Part shown: piece after piece, positions 10,002 through 19,035 of the stretch
How the letters are laid out: every line of letters starts with the position of its first letter
Position numbering within the stretch: position 1 is the stretch's first letter
Assembly: GCF_005502275.1 (NCBI RefSeq)
Contig: NZ_SWLZ01000020.1
Location: 29,055-93,054 of the forward strand
DNA from: Robertmurraya siralis
Lineage (GTDB): Bacteria; Bacillota; Bacilli; Bacillales; Cytobacillaceae
DNA: 64,000 bases
Direction: 5' to 3'
Translations under genes and position numbers: made by a program
Notes under the pieces: model-generated
Databases searched by the model: none
Told to the model about the DNA's origin: nothing
Seen by the model: only the letters and a program-made list of their open reading frames with translations

Positions 10002-10941
10002 ATGTGGTTTCCTTTCTGCGCGCAATCTCTAGTCGATTCCAATAAAATGCCACGACCGCCGTTAGGAGGACTGCCATTGCTAAACGAATAAGCAACAGTG
10101 GCAAAATAGGAATTCCTAATGGGGCAAAAATAAGCGTATCCTCTACTACCGCATGGCAGGCTCCTAAAAAAATAACAGCAAGCGTTGCATCCTTCTTGCT
10201 TACCCCATCTTCTTTTACAGCCTGAATCATTACACCCGCACCATAAGCCAAGCCAAATAAAAGACCAGCAGCTAGAGTAGTAGACGTATTTGGTTTCATT
10301 CCTACCACTCGGGTGAACGGTGCCATCCATTTTGAAAACTTATCGAGCCATTTTAAATCCTTTAATATTTGTATGACGATCATTAACGGTAGGACGATGA
10401 TAGCAAGCTGAAGGATGCCAAGCCCTGCCTTTTGCACCGCATCAACAGCGATGCCCCATATTCCAGATACCGTTTCTTGTTCCGATGCCTGAATAAGACC
10501 ATACTGTGCAAGCTGGTCCCCGCCTTTCCAGACAAGATTAATCACAATCGCCGCTATCAGTGCAAGCCCAATGCGAACGACAAGGGCAATCCAGAGCTTC
10601 ACTCCAACCCTTGTCACGACGCTTGACTCCACTAGCATATTATGGGAAAAGGATAGCATAACAGCAATAATAAAAACCTCTTTCACTGTTAAATCGAGCG
10701 TAAGGATCGCTCCAATTGCTGCATATAAATTGAGAAAATTACCGATCACTAAGGGGATCGCCGCATCACCGGAGAGTCCAAATATACTCATTAACGGGGC
10801 GAGCAATTTGCTCAGCCAAGGAAGAATTGGCGTATGCTGAAGAACGGTCACAATCAATGTGACCGGAAAAATTATTTTTCCTAGCGACCACACTGTCTGC
10901 AGCCCGACCTTTAAACCTTTCGTTAGCGATTGAACTATCAT
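9991..10941 (-). CDS. yvoD: Nucleoside-recognition (Gate) domain membrane protein YvoD
   Basis: 316-residue polytopic membrane protein with about eight hydrophobic helices, rich in Gly/Ala, and two copies of a Gate-type segment (near 35-110 and 180-280, [14 protein letters not shown]). Family members are related to spore maturation protein SpmA/SpmB and to nucleoside transporters; substrate unknown. The start follows GAGGAGAAGGATT. It overlaps the ppaX start by 11 bases, supporting an operon lgt-yvoD-ppaX-yvoF. Confidence 0.82.
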   Translation of the reverse strand: MIVQSLTKGLKVGLQTVWSLGKIIFPVTLIVTVLQHTPILPWLSKLLAPLMSIFGLSGDAAIPLVIGNFLNLYAAIGAILTLDLTVKEVFIIAVMLSFSHNMLVESSVVTRVGVKLWIALVVRIGLALIAAIVINLVWKGGDQLAQYGLIQASEQETVSGIWGIAVDAVQKAGLGILQLAIIVLPLMIVIQILKDLKWLDKFSKWMAPFTRVVGMKPNTSTTLAAGLLFGLAYGAGVMIQAVKEDGVSKKDATLAVIFLGACHAVVEDTLIFAPLGIPILPLLLIRLAMAVLLTAVVAFYWNRLEIARRKETTYEF

Positions 10942-10971
10942 AATCCTTCTCCTCTTTCTTAGAACTCCTGA

Positions 10972-11793
10972 TCACGAAACCGATTGATCCAAATATCTTT
11001 CCCTTGCATGCCCTTTCGTTCTTCTATAAATCAAAATGGCAATTGCTCCAATAATAAGGGCAATCGAGATTGTTTGCGCCATCCGCAAGCTCTCTGTAAG
11101 CATTAAGCTGTCTGTTCGCATCCCTTCCACAAAAAATCTGCCGACGGAATACCAAATAACATACGTTAAGAACATTTCGCCCCGACGCAAATTAACTCTT
11201 CTCAACAATATTAACAGAATAAAACCTAAGAAATTCCATACTGATTCATATAAAAAAGTTGGATGGTAATATGCGCCATTTATGTACATTTGATTAATTA
11301 TAAAGTCCGGTAAATGCAAGCCTTCTAAAAACGCACGCGTTACTTCACCACCATGTGCCTCCTGGTTCATAAAGTTTCCCCAGCGTCCGATTGCTTGACC
11401 GAGAATAATACTCGGGGCCGCAATATCAGCAATTTTCCAAAATGACAAATTGCGTTTCTTCGCAAATATATAAGCTGTCACGACGGAACCAATTAGCGCT
11501 CCATGGATCGCAATTCCACCATTCCAAATTTTAATAATGTCACCCGGATTCTGAACATAATAATCCCATTCAAAGATGACATAGTATAGGCGCGCTGAAA
11601 TAATTGCAATCGGAATCGCCCACAGCATTAAGTCCGGAAATAAATCCTTTTGCAGGCCCCTCTTCTCACCTTCTCTCATCGCAATAATAAGTGCTAAAGC
11701 TAAGCCTAGCCCGATAATAATGCCATACCAATGAACAGTGATCGGACCGAGTGAAAATGCAATTGGGTCAAGTGGTTGTATATTTTCTTCCAT
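10972..11793 (-). CDS. lgt: Prolipoprotein diacylglyceryl transferase Lgt
   Basis: 273-residue integral membrane enzyme that moves diacylglycerol from phosphatidylglycerol to the lipobox cysteine of prelipoproteins, the first step of lipoprotein maturation. About seven membrane segments. Signature stretches are [13 protein letters not shown] and [18 protein letters not shown], holding the essential His and Arg/Asn/Glu residues of the family. Its start follows AAAGGAGAG. One likely client in this window is the TcyA lipoprotein. Confidence 0.96.
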   Translation of the reverse strand: MEENIQPLDPIAFSLGPITVHWYGIIIGLGLALALIIAMREGEKRGLQKDLFPDLMLWAIPIAIISARLYYVIFEWDYYVQNPGDIIKIWNGGIAIHGALIGSVVTAYIFAKKRNLSFWKIADIAAPSIILGQAIGRWGNFMNQEAHGGEVTRAFLEGLHLPDFIINQMYINGAYYHPTFLYESVWNFLGFILLILLRRVNLRRGEMFLTYVIWYSVGRFFVEGMRTDSLMLTESLRMAQTISIALIIGAIAILIYRRTKGHARERYLDQSVS

Positions 11794-11818
11794 CTAACTC
11801 TCTCCTTTAGCTATTTCT

Positions 11819-12754
11819 TTATCTATCCTCTACATCTCCGTCCTCGATAACATCAGATAATCGACTGGCAAATTGTTCTGCTGCATTCACACCCATTTTT
11901 TTGAGGCGAAAGTTCATCGCCGCCACTTCAATGATTACAGCTAAGTTACGCCCAGGTCGAACCGGAACAGTCAGCTTCGTAACGGATGTATCAATAATTC
12001 GCATTGTTTCCTCATCAAGGCCTAAACGATCATATTGCTTTGTTTGATCCCAAAGCTCTAAATGAATAACGAGTGAAATTTTTTTATAATTTCGAACAGC
12101 ACCTGCTCCAAAAAGGGTCATCACATTGATAATTCCCAATCCACGAATCTCAAGCAAGTGTTCAATAAGCTCTGGAGAATTTCCGACCAATGTATCATCA
12201 TCTTCTTGGCGAATTTCCACGCAGTCATCCGCGACAAGACGATGTCCTCTTTTGACGAGTTCCAACGCCGTTTCGCTTTTTCCTACACCGCTTTTACCGG
12301 TAATGAGAACCCCGACACCATAAATATCAATGAGGACACCGTGAACTGCTGTTGTCGGAGCAAGCCTTGTTTCAAGAAAATTTGTTAGACGACTAGAGAA
12401 ACGAGTTGTCTTAAATTTTGAGCGCAAAACAGGAACCGCCTCCCGTTCCGACGCTTCAATCAATTCATCAGGAACAGGTAAATCTCTTGTTACGACAATC
12501 GCTGGTGTAATATCCGTGCATAAACGTTCCAATCGCTCTGCACGAATGTCAGGATCGAGTTTTTGAATAAACGTTAATTCTGTTTTTCCAAGCAGCTGCA
12601 CGCGCTCGGCAGGATAGTAATCAAAAAAACCAGCAAGTTCAAGCCCCGGTCTAGAAATATCGGTCATCGTTATAGGACGATTGATCCCCTCTTCCCCACT
12701 AATTAACTCCAGCTTAAACTTATCTAAAACATCCTTCGTCCGTACCTTCTGCAA
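11819..12754 (-). CDS. hprK: HPr kinase/phosphorylase
   Basis: 311-residue bifunctional sensor enzyme that phosphorylates HPr at Ser46 with ATP or PPi and removes it by phosphorolysis, setting carbon catabolite repression through CcpA. The P-loop GKSGVGKS is at 153-160 and the family signature [10 protein letters not shown] at 202-211. Translation starts with TTG, eight bases after AAGGAGG; no ATG alternative gives the expected N-terminus ([12 protein letters not shown]). First gene of its operon. Confidence 0.96.
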   Translation of the reverse strand: MQKVRTKDVLDKFKLELISGEEGINRPITMTDISRPGLELAGFFDYYPAERVQLLGKTELTFIQKLDPDIRAERLERLCTDITPAIVVTRDLPVPDELIEASEREAVPVLRSKFKTTRFSSRLTNFLETRLAPTTAVHGVLIDIYGVGVLITGKSGVGKSETALELVKRGHRLVADDCVEIRQEDDDTLVGNSPELIEHLLEIRGLGIINVMTLFGAGAVRNYKKISLVIHLELWDQTKQYDRLGLDEETMRIIDTSVTKLTVPVRPGRNLAVIIEVAAMNFRLKKMGVNAAEQFASRLSDVIEDGDVEDR

Positions 12755-12982
12755 ATGGAACTCCTCCTTGATGGATTATCTCTATCATTTTTTCTCAATA
12801 TATATTGGTTGATGTTAAAGTTTCACTCTATTTTAGCACTTTTTTTCGAATAACCAAATTCGTTCGCATAAAATTAATGTAGCATCTCCTTTTTTTATCC
12901 TTAAACATATGATAAGAATGAATAAATCTACATTGTACGTGGATGTAATGAAATTTTACCGGAGACAAGGAGCGAAGGACCA

Positions 12983-13690
12983 ATGAAAGTAATGTTGGAC
13001 GCAGGCCACGGCTATAATACACCAGGTAAAAGAAGTCCCGATGGGATGCGAGAGTATGAATTTAACAGAGTTGTAGCAAATGAAACGAAAGCTATTTTAG
13101 AAACGTATAAAGATGTCATTATTTATTTTTCCCACTCTGACACAAAGGATGTTTCACTTCTGGAAAGGACTGACAAAGCGAATCGATTAGCAGTCGACTG
13201 CTTTGTTTCAATCCATGCCAATGCTTATGGGACTGGATGGAACGATGTTAGCGGGATCGAAACATACATTTATACGTCGAAGCCCCAAATCGCCTCAGCA
13301 CTTGCCGAAAAGGTGCAAAAAAATCTTGTTGTTGCAACCGGACTGCGAGACCGGGGAGTTAAAGGAGCCAACTTCCATGTGCTTCGTGCAACTAAAATGA
13401 CTGCCATCTTGGTAGAATGCGGCTTCATGACAAACAAAGAAGATCTTAAGCTCCTTCGTTCAAATTTATATCGAAAAACGTGTGCTGAGGCAATTGCCAA
13501 AGGTTTGCGAGAACAATACCAGCTTCAATTAAAGCCGGAAGTGGCCATTCCCGCTCCAGAAAAGAAAAGCAATCCCTCACCAATCTATAAAATTGTAGCC
13601 GGGCCTTTCTCTGAAAAGGAAACAGCGGAAAATTTGATGATGAAGTTAAAGGATGAGGGCTTTCAAGCAAGTATGATAACGGAAAAATAG
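12983..13690 (+). CDS. N-acetylmuramoyl-L-alanine amidase (CwlC-type) with SPOR domain
   Basis: 235-residue Amidase_3 enzyme. Zinc ligands are visible as H9 (DAGHG), E26 region and H78 (SIHAN), with catalytic E145 (LVECGF). The C-terminal part (about 198-235) is a SPOR-like peptidoglycan-binding segment (YKIVAGPFSEKETAENL). There is no signal peptide, as in sporulation-specific CwlC of B. subtilis, which lyses the mother cell; the same role is an inference. CATATGATA at 12906-12914 resembles a sigma-E/sigma-K -10 but lacks a convincing -35. Divergent from hprK. Confidence 0.85.
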   Translation: MKVMLDAGHGYNTPGKRSPDGMREYEFNRVVANETKAILETYKDVIIYFSHSDTKDVSLLERTDKANRLAVDCFVSIHANAYGTGWNDVSGIETYIYTSKPQIASALAEKVQKNLVVATGLRDRGVKGANFHVLRATKMTAILVECGFMTNKEDLKLLRSNLYRKTCAEAIAKGLREQYQLQLKPEVAIPAPEKKSNPSPIYKIVAGPFSEKETAENLMMKLKDEGFQASMITEK

Positions 13691-13701
13691 CTCAGACAAA
13701 G

Positions 13702-13731
13702 GATCAAATCACCGGGTGGTTTGGTCTTTTT
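13702..13731 (+). terminator. Rho-independent terminator of the amidase gene
   Basis: GATCAAATCACC pairs with GGTGGTTTGGTC (two G-U pairs in RNA), then TTTTT. It begins 11 bases after the stop codon. Confidence 0.75.
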
Positions 13732-13776
13732 ATGTGATAGAATAACGTTAACTATAGGTAATGGAGGACTTGAATC

Positions 13777-14223
13777 ATGATTTTAGTCAGTTCCTGTTTA
13801 GCTGGATTAGAAGTAAGATACAACGGTACACATTGTTTAAACGAACGGATTAGCGAATTAGTAATGAAAAAGGAAGCGATCACTGTCTGTCCCGAACTAC
13901 TTGGCGGTTTGTCCACCCCAAGGGAACCTGCTGAAATTATCGGAGGCAGCGGTGAAGATGTGCTCGACGGAAGGGCAAAAGTAGTCTCCCAATCGGGCTC
14001 GGATGTCACCGAAGCGTTTATTAAAGGTGCCTATTTAGCACTAGAGAGGGCACAACAACTGGGGGCAACAATGATTGTTCTAAAAGAAAACAGCCCATCC
14101 TGTGGCAGTACCAATATCTATAACGGACATTTTAACGGTGAGAAAATAGCTGGAAACGGAGTTACCGCGGCTCTTTTAAAAAGGAATGGTTATGACGTGA
14201 TCTCAGAGACGGTTTTTTCTTAA
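13777..14223 (+). CDS. DUF523 family protein
   Basis: 148-residue protein of the DUF523 family, widespread in bacteria and without an assigned reaction. Conserved parts are LVSSCLAGLEVRYNGTH at the N-terminus, CPELLGGL, and KENSPSCGSTNIYNGHFNG, with Cys residues placed as in metal- or substrate-binding sites. Own start 45 bases after the upstream terminator, following AATGGAGGAC. It has no operon partner here. Confidence 0.85.
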   Translation: MILVSSCLAGLEVRYNGTHCLNERISELVMKKEAITVCPELLGGLSTPREPAEIIGGSGEDVLDGRAKVVSQSGSDVTEAFIKGAYLALERAQQLGATMIVLKENSPSCGSTNIYNGHFNGEKIAGNGVTAALLKRNGYDVISETVFS

Positions 14224-14396
14224 GTGCTTCGATTGATTATAAAAAGACATTAGACTGTTAAATTTACTTAACAATCAAAAATTGTTTAATTTTTGGAATT
14301 TTTCTAAAAAAAGGAAGGAATTGATCATATTTTGTAGAATTTATTCGATAGAGGTCAAGTTCAAAATAATATTTTCTTTGAGAGGAGCATATACAT

Positions 14397-15008
14397 TTGA
14401 AGTTAAAATCATTAATGACATTTATTGCGTTAATTCTACTTACTAGCATCATTGTGCCTTCTGTTTCTGCATATACTGTTTCAGAAGATGTTTACAATTC
14501 AGAAGAGGGATTAGAGTTATATTATTCACAATTTGATGATGGGGAAGAAGAAAAGTTATTAGATAGTAAAAGTGAAGACATAATTCAACCAGAGTGTATA
14601 GCTTGTATAGCTCAGCCACCAAAATTATCACTTGTAAGTACAACTCGTCAGAACAATGTTTTTGTAGCAGGAAAAACTAACTGGGTATATACTGCGGATG
14701 CAAAAACAATCCAATACGGAACTACAATAACAAAGACCTTGACGTTTTCAAGTGGAGTTACTGCAGATATAAGAGAAAAGGCAAAATCACAATTTAATTT
14801 AACCGTTTCTGTATCACGAAGTTATTCTGCCAATTATACTTTTAGCATCGATAAAAGCAAGGGAAGTAGAGCTAGAGTAGCTCAATATGCAGATCAGTAT
14901 AACAAGAGAATCAAAATAACTAAGGAATACTTAGGTAGAGATCCTGAAATTTCCTACACTAATGCTTACGAGCCTATAACAACCATCTTAGGTCTTCAAT
15001 ATCAATAA
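14397..15008 (+). CDS. Secreted protein of unknown function
   Basis: 203 residues, not recognised. Start is TTG after AGAGGAG; an N-terminal signal peptide (KLKSLMTFIALILLTSIIV, cleavage after PSVSA) indicates export. The mature protein begins acidic (SEDVYNSEEGLELYYSQFDDGEEEK), has one Cys pair (PECIACIA, near 65-68), then a Ser/Thr-rich beta-type stretch with alternating polar/nonpolar residues (FNLTVSVSRSYSANYTFSI). Alternation of that kind occurs in membrane-inserting beta hairpins but is not diagnostic. The gene is much more AT-rich than the hprK or his genes, as is its neighbour, suggesting acquired DNA. Confidence 0.75.
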   Translation: MKLKSLMTFIALILLTSIIVPSVSAYTVSEDVYNSEEGLELYYSQFDDGEEEKLLDSKSEDIIQPECIACIAQPPKLSLVSTTRQNNVFVAGKTNWVYTADAKTIQYGTTITKTLTFSSGVTADIREKAKSQFNLTVSVSRSYSANYTFSIDKSKGSRARVAQYADQYNKRIKITKEYLGRDPEISYTNAYEPITTILGLQYQ

Positions 15009-15090
15009 CTTAATAGATTGACTCTAAAATAATTTTGTTCTTGACCTCTACTTTTATAGTAAAAGACAAAATAGCAAGGTGATTAATGAA

Positions 15091-15885
15091 ATGAAAAAAA
15101 TATCGATTATAACTATTTTATGCCTCATATTTATTAGCATCTTTATATATTATTATATAACTAATCGTGATAACGAAGAGTTATATCTTGGTGAGTGGGA
15201 TGGTGTTTTATATACGGTTCCGGAAAATCAACTTATTATTAATTTGATAGGGATAAGTGGGCATTCGATTAAAGAACTTCAAGAGAATATATTGTCAATA
15301 GACTTTAAAAATACCGAACAGCTAGAGATTAATAGTTTTAACATAACAACTTCAAATGAAAAATTTCAAGGAAAAAAAATCTTTACTATTGAAGTGGATT
15401 GCTCCATTAACGAAAATACAGAAGAAATTATTAACGAAGTGATTATTTCTTACAATAATGGTAAAACAAAAAATTATGACATAGGTAGACTTAAAGTTAT
15501 TTCTCTTGAAAGGAATGATTTACTAACTCAAAGCGATGTACATTTTCTTAGTTTTGATACCTCTGATGTATATAGAAATAGCATCAAAAATAATTCCGAA
15601 TCAGATATCATCCTTAAAGATCTCCAAATTGAAAATCATCACTTAGAATTTACGAATATAACTGTAAATGGAAAACCATTTAAGGAAGATATAACTATCC
15701 ACCCCAATGAAGAGATCACTATCGAATCAGAAATGTCTTCTAAAAGCAATCAATTATTATATATAGTTTCGCCAAAATATATATATGAAGTGGATACAGT
15801 TGAATATAACAGTTATCTAGATCCCTCTGTAGTTAACGTTCTCGAATTAAAAGAAGAGCAACTCAACCATATGTTATCTAAATAA
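15091..15885 (+). CDS. Membrane-anchored extracellular protein of unknown function
   Basis: 264 residues, not recognised. One N-terminal membrane segment (ISIITILCLIFISIFIYYYI) and a long, Asn/Ile/Glu-rich, probably extracytoplasmic part of beta character. No lipobox and no Cys cluster. I took the ATG preceded by AAGGTGAT with 7-base spacing; a GTG 12 bases upstream is the alternative. It lies 82 bases after the secreted-protein gene on the same strand and shares its AT-rich composition, so the two may act as a pair (export factor, immunity or receptor), but nothing in the sequence decides this. Confidence 0.7.
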   Translation: MKKISIITILCLIFISIFIYYYITNRDNEELYLGEWDGVLYTVPENQLIINLIGISGHSIKELQENILSIDFKNTEQLEINSFNITTSNEKFQGKKIFTIEVDCSINENTEEIINEVIISYNNGKTKNYDIGRLKVISLERNDLLTQSDVHFLSFDTSDVYRNSIKNNSESDIILKDLQIENHHLEFTNITVNGKPFKEDITIHPNEEITIESEMSSKSNQLLYIVSPKYIYEVDTVEYNSYLDPSVVNVLELKEEQLNHMLSK

Positions 15886-16684
15886 GCGTCACCTAATTAT
15901 AGGGAATATTTCAAAAAACCGGTATTAAATTACGATGATATGCCCTTACGGTAGACAGATTTTTTAAAAAAATTCATTTGTCTCATGAGAAGCTTCTTTT
16001 TTCACATCAGTTTAAGTATAAAAATCGTAGACATAAAACGCTAGACTATAGATGAATACATAATTTCTATGGTCTTGAAAAATCCCGAAACGACTTAATG
16101 GCCTTAGTTCCAAGAATATTGAACTAAGGCCATTTAGCTTTGGTGTATTACTATATGGAAAAGGGAAAGTCTGGGCAGACGGTTAATATGCTAACAACCG
16201 AAATATTGCCCAAGGAACCGGTTAATTTGGATTTTAGCGAGGAATAAGAGCTCACTTACATGAACTCATAGGCAAGCTGAAAAGGAACACCGTTGCAACT
16301 TGGAGTTCTTTTTCAATATGAGCAACTTTTCCCCAAAAAAACACTACATCCATACTAGGGGTAGTACCAGCGAAGCTAACATTACCCGAAATAAGGAAAT
16401 GTCAAGGTAATAATAAGTCACTTAAATTAAATACTTCCAACACACATACCCCGTCCTGTTGTGGCTGGTAAAATAAAGTTTTATTCAACAATCGCGCTTG
16501 ATTGCTGAAGATTGCTCTTAGACTAAAGCACCTATTCACTAACTCACTACATAATAAAGCCATCTTAGATACTTAGCTGTTTCTGTAAACAGCACCAGTT
16601 CTTTTCCTCAACTCGGGACAAGAAACTTATACTGTTTAAACCAAGTTTAAAAGATGGCTCTTGATAATCATATAAAAATATCAC
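15886..16684. other. Gene-free 0.8 kb with hairpins, probably decayed DNA
   Basis: No reading frame with a ribosome binding site. A 14-bp perfect inverted repeat (AATGGCCTTAGTTC / GAACTAAGGCCATT, 16097-16134, 10-base loop) and a GGAAC...GTTC hairpin followed by TTTTTC (16284-16313) could be terminators. The latter would read plus strand. Inverted AGACA/TGTCT near 15953-15985 resembles mobile-element ends, but no transposase remnant was recognised. Confidence 0.4.
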
Positions 16685-17251
16685 TTATAATTGACTTGCC
16701 ATCACCTCGATTTGATCCAGCCAAGCTATACGTGTCGCCTTGTCGGAGCTCGGTACAGACTCGAAAAAAACATGTTGCAGCACTTCTATGCCGCAGTATT
16801 CAAATATACCTGTGTCAGAAGTCAACAATAGTGCATTATCCATGCCGATGGCCGCATATTGGGCATGCGATTTTCCTTGCGTGTTAAAGATTAAGGCTTT
16901 TTTTCCTTTCAGCATTCCCATTTGTTCACCATTCACGTAACGGTAGGCAAACCCATAAGTAAAGACACGGTCAATATAGCCTTTGACGATTGCAGGCAGT
17001 CCTGTCCACCAGATCGGATAGATGAAAATGATGACGTCTGCCCACTTCAGATAATGATGCTCCTGTTCAATATCCTCGCCGATGCCACCCAAAATTTCAC
17101 TGCTGCTTGCGACTGGTTGAAACTTCATCGCGTACAAATCGCGTACTACATATTCATGTCCCTTTTGGCGAATACCTCGGATGGTAGCTTCCAGAATGGC
17201 ATGGTTAAAACTTTCTTTTCTTGGATGAGCATACACAATTAAATGGTTCAT
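16685..17251 (-). CDS. Flavodoxin-fold NAD(P)H:quinone oxidoreductase family protein
   Basis: 188-residue Flavodoxin_2 (MdaB/YwrO/KefF-like) protein expected to bind FMN or FAD and reduce quinones or other electrophiles by two electrons. Family signs are LIVYAHPRKESFNHAI at the N-terminus, DVIIFIYPIWWTGLPAIVKGYIDRVF in the middle (shown in two parts: DVIIFIYPIWW and PAIVKGYIDRVF) and ALIFNTQG. The ATG follows GAGAGGAG with 8-base spacing; six codons upstream in frame are ignored. Two operator-like sequences lie upstream, matching those near tetR, which suggests control by that repressor. Confidence 0.82.
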   Translation of the reverse strand: MNHLIVYAHPRKESFNHAILEATIRGIRQKGHEYVVRDLYAMKFQPVASSSEILGGIGEDIEQEHHYLKWADVIIFIYPIWWTGLPAIVKGYIDRVFTYGFAYRYVNGEQMGMLKGKKALIFNTQGKSHAQYAAIGMDNALLLTSDTGIFEYCGIEVLQHVFFESVPSSDKATRIAWLDQIEVMASQL

Positions 17252-17294
17252 AAGATTAACTCCTCTCAATCTTTCAGTTCTATTTTCAGTACAA

Positions 17295-17308
17295 AGTTAG
17301 TGATTAAT
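17295..17308 (-). promoter_or_regulatory. Operator-like copy 4 (quinone reductase leader)
   Basis: Minus strand ATTAATCACTAACT, identical over 14 bases to the copy at 17390-17411 but in opposite orientation. It lies 44 bases before the reductase start codon. Confidence 0.45.
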
Positions 17309-17389
17309 TAATTTTTATATTATCCAGTAATGTTGAAAAACAATAAGTTAACCTGCTACTCCTAATAATATAGAGGATTCGCTCATTAA

Positions 17390-17411
17390 TTATTGATTAA
17401 TCACTAACTAA
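17390..17411 (+). promoter_or_regulatory. Operator-like copy 2
   Basis: TTATTGATTAATCACTAACTAA. It matches the tetR upstream copy at 20 of 22 positions. It lies after the micropeptide gene and before the reductase, so it may mark a reductase promoter. Confidence 0.5.
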
Positions 17412-17421
17412 TATTAATACG

Positions 17422-17517
17422 TTAGTCCCATAACGTAAACAAGACAATCACTATAGCTGTAATTCCTAGTCCAATGGACAAAGGGGAAAGAGAAGATTCT
17501 TTTTTATTTCCGTTCAT
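17422..17517 (-). CDS. 31-residue hydrophobic micropeptide
   Basis: Reads MNGNKKESSLSP then one hydrophobic helix (SIGLGITAIVIVLFTLW) and stops. A strong GAGGAGGTGA lies 8 bases before this ATG; another ATG lies immediately upstream. Polar, Lys/Ser-rich N-terminus plus one membrane span is the layout of small regulatory or transporter-accessory peptides. Not recognised. It sits between tetR and the reductase gene, on the same strand, right after a second micropeptide. Confidence 0.55.
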   Translation of the reverse strand: MNGNKKESSLSPLSIGLGITAIVIVLFTLWD

Positions 17518-17557
17518 CATTCTCACCTCCTCATAAAAAATACTTCACAATAACTCT

Positions 17558-17629
17558 TTAACCCCACCAACTAATGATGCAAATAAGAATAATTGTGATA
17601 GAAACATAATCAAAACTTTTTAATTTCAT
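17558..17629 (-). CDS. 23-residue hydrophobic micropeptide
   Basis: Reads MKLKSFDYVSITIILICIISWWG: basic start, one membrane span, Trp pair at the end. GGGGGTGA precedes the ATG with suitable spacing. Tandem with the 31-residue peptide, 40 bases apart. Not recognised; the ribosome binding sites on both are the main support that they are made. Confidence 0.5.
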   Translation of the reverse strand: MKLKSFDYVSITIILICIISWWG

Positions 17630-17650
17630 CTTTTCACCCCCATTAATTAA

Positions 17651-17670
17651 TTATTAATCAATCAATAACT
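17651..17670 (+). promoter_or_regulatory. Operator-like copy 3 (upstream of the micropeptides)
   Basis: TTATTAATCAATCAATAACT, 12 of 15 core positions equal to the copies at 17390 and 18245. It lies 22 bases before the first micropeptide start. Confidence 0.4.
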
Positions 17671-17701
17671 ATTTATTACATAAATAACCAACTTCATTTG
17701 A

Positions 17702-18217
17702 TTATTTATTTTTATCAATAAGTTCAGGGAAATCTAAGAAATAGGAGATATTACATAACATCCCTCTAGCTAGAAAAGTAGTTACTTCTCTTTCGGCATT
17801 TTTTATTCCAGCTGAGTTAAACCTTTCTAAAGTGTAACTTCTTATACGGGCCAGACCATTCTTTGCAGCTTCCTGTATTGCTTCTTCTGTTACGGAAATT
17901 CCAATTACCTGCAAAGCAATTTCATTAGGATGTAATGTAGACAGTTCTTCATAAGCTTCGATCATCTTGTTAACGAGTTGTTCTGAGCTCGATTCAACAT
18001 TTTTAAAAGTTTGAATGATTCTATCAAACGCACGATCTAAGGCTGCAATAAATAGCTCTTCTTTTGTTCTAAAAAATTTAAATACATACGGCTGTGATAT
18101 TCCCGCTTTTTCTGCTATATGTGCAGTTGTTGTATTATAGTATCCTTTTATTGCAAATACTTCCAATCCCGCTTCAAGAATATCTTCCTTACGATTTCCC
18201 TTTTTAGGTCTTGCCAT
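17702..18217 (-). CDS. TetR/AcrR family transcriptional regulator
   Basis: 171-residue one-component regulator. N-terminal HTH is typical: DILEAGLEVFAIKGYYNTTT, IAEKAGISQPYVFKFFRTKEE (residues about 12-55). The C-terminal ligand-binding helices give no clue to the inducer. An operator-like sequence 28 bases upstream of its start recurs three times in front of the downstream micropeptides and quinone reductase, implying autoregulation and a local regulon. It starts with ATG but no strong ribosome binding site is evident beyond GGGTGTAAAAT. Confidence 0.88.
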   Translation of the reverse strand: MARPKKGNRKEDILEAGLEVFAIKGYYNTTTAHIAEKAGISQPYVFKFFRTKEELFIAALDRAFDRIIQTFKNVESSSEQLVNKMIEAYEELSTLHPNEIALQVIGISVTEEAIQEAAKNGLARIRSYTLERFNSAGIKNAEREVTTFLARGMLCNISYFLDFPELIDKNK

Positions 18218-18244
18218 ATTTTACACCCATTCATTTATGTTTAT

Positions 18245-18266
18245 TTATTGATTAATTACAAACTAA
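18245..18266 (+). promoter_or_regulatory. Operator-like copy 1 (tetR promoter)
   Basis: TTATTGATTAATTACAAACTAA, directly upstream of tetR; see the other three copies at 17295, 17390 and 17651. Confidence 0.5.
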
Positions 18267-18435
18267 ATATAATACAATTTAACCCTTAATACAAGCACAA
18301 TGACTATTTTTTAAGAGTTGTAAAAATACCAGTTTTGCAAAGACTAAAAATATGTTCTGTTAAGTTTAATTCGTTAGGAGTTGATACTTTTACCCCACCT
18401 TATTTTTTAAGTGAAATAAAATAATACAAAATCGT

Positions 18436-18474
18436 AAGAGCCAAACAATTGATACTAATTAGTTTGGCTCTTTT
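18436..18474. terminator. Terminator-like hairpin in the tetR-yvlD gap
   Basis: Arms AAGAGCCAAAC and GTTTGGCTCTT (11 bp, 15-base loop), followed on the plus strand by TT. On the minus strand the tail is weaker. It lies between yvlD (ending 18625) and the reductase/tetR block; apart from it nothing is seen in 18267-18624. Confidence 0.55.
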
Positions 18475-18624
18475 GATTGCTAAAATCATATATGTCATCC
18501 AGTTTCATGTAGTTTAGCTATGCTATTTTCTGGAAAGTATATACTTATCTGATAAGATCCGTTTATTTTTTGCTGCGCCCTTTAAAGTATGGTCCTTCTT
18601 TGTATGATGAAATGACGATGTCGC

Positions 18625-18996
18625 TCAGTTTCTTGTTTTCTTCTTATCATAAATAACATTTTGAATCACGAGATTAATAATCGACATGATTGCTGAAATG
18701 AGAATGGCCATTCCCAGTCCATTTATTTGAAATGCCTCACCCATGAGTGCCTCTGTTATAAGGAGCGTTACCCCATTGATGACAAACAAAAATAAACCAA
18801 GGGTGATAATCGTAATAGGCAAAGTTAAAATGATTAAAATGGGCTTCACCAAAATATTAAGAATGGCGAGCATAAAGCTGGCGCCAATGGCCGCACCAAT
18901 ACTTTCAATATAGAAGGAATTCTCAAAATAACCTGCCAAGGCAATAAATAAGACCGCATTAATTAAAATTCCAATAATCCATCTCATATTCAACAT
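18625..18996 (-). CDS. yvlD: Phage-holin-like membrane protein YvlD
   Basis: 123-residue PF04020 (DUF360) protein with four membrane helices, beginning MRWIIGILINAVLFIALAGY after a short lead. Function unknown; in B. subtilis it is encoded with yvlB in a sigma-W/envelope-stress-related operon. It follows yvlB on the same strand after 39 bases. yvlA and yvlC, present in B. subtilis, are absent here. The stop is preceded by a Lys-rich tail (YDKKKTRN). Confidence 0.85.
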   Translation of the reverse strand: MLNMRWIIGILINAVLFIALAGYFENSFYIESIGAAIGASFMLAILNILVKPILIILTLPITIITLGLFLFVINGVTLLITEALMGEAFQINGLGMAILISAIMSIINLVIQNVIYDKKKTRN

Positions 18997-19035
18997 CCTT
19001 TAAGCGCTATTTCAGTTCTCTAGAGGACTATTCTA

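Noticed and set aside
12906..12914. Sigma-K or sigma-E promoter for the amidase (CATATGATA)
   Set aside because: The -10 fits but no acceptable -35 lies at the right distance, so not listed as a feature.
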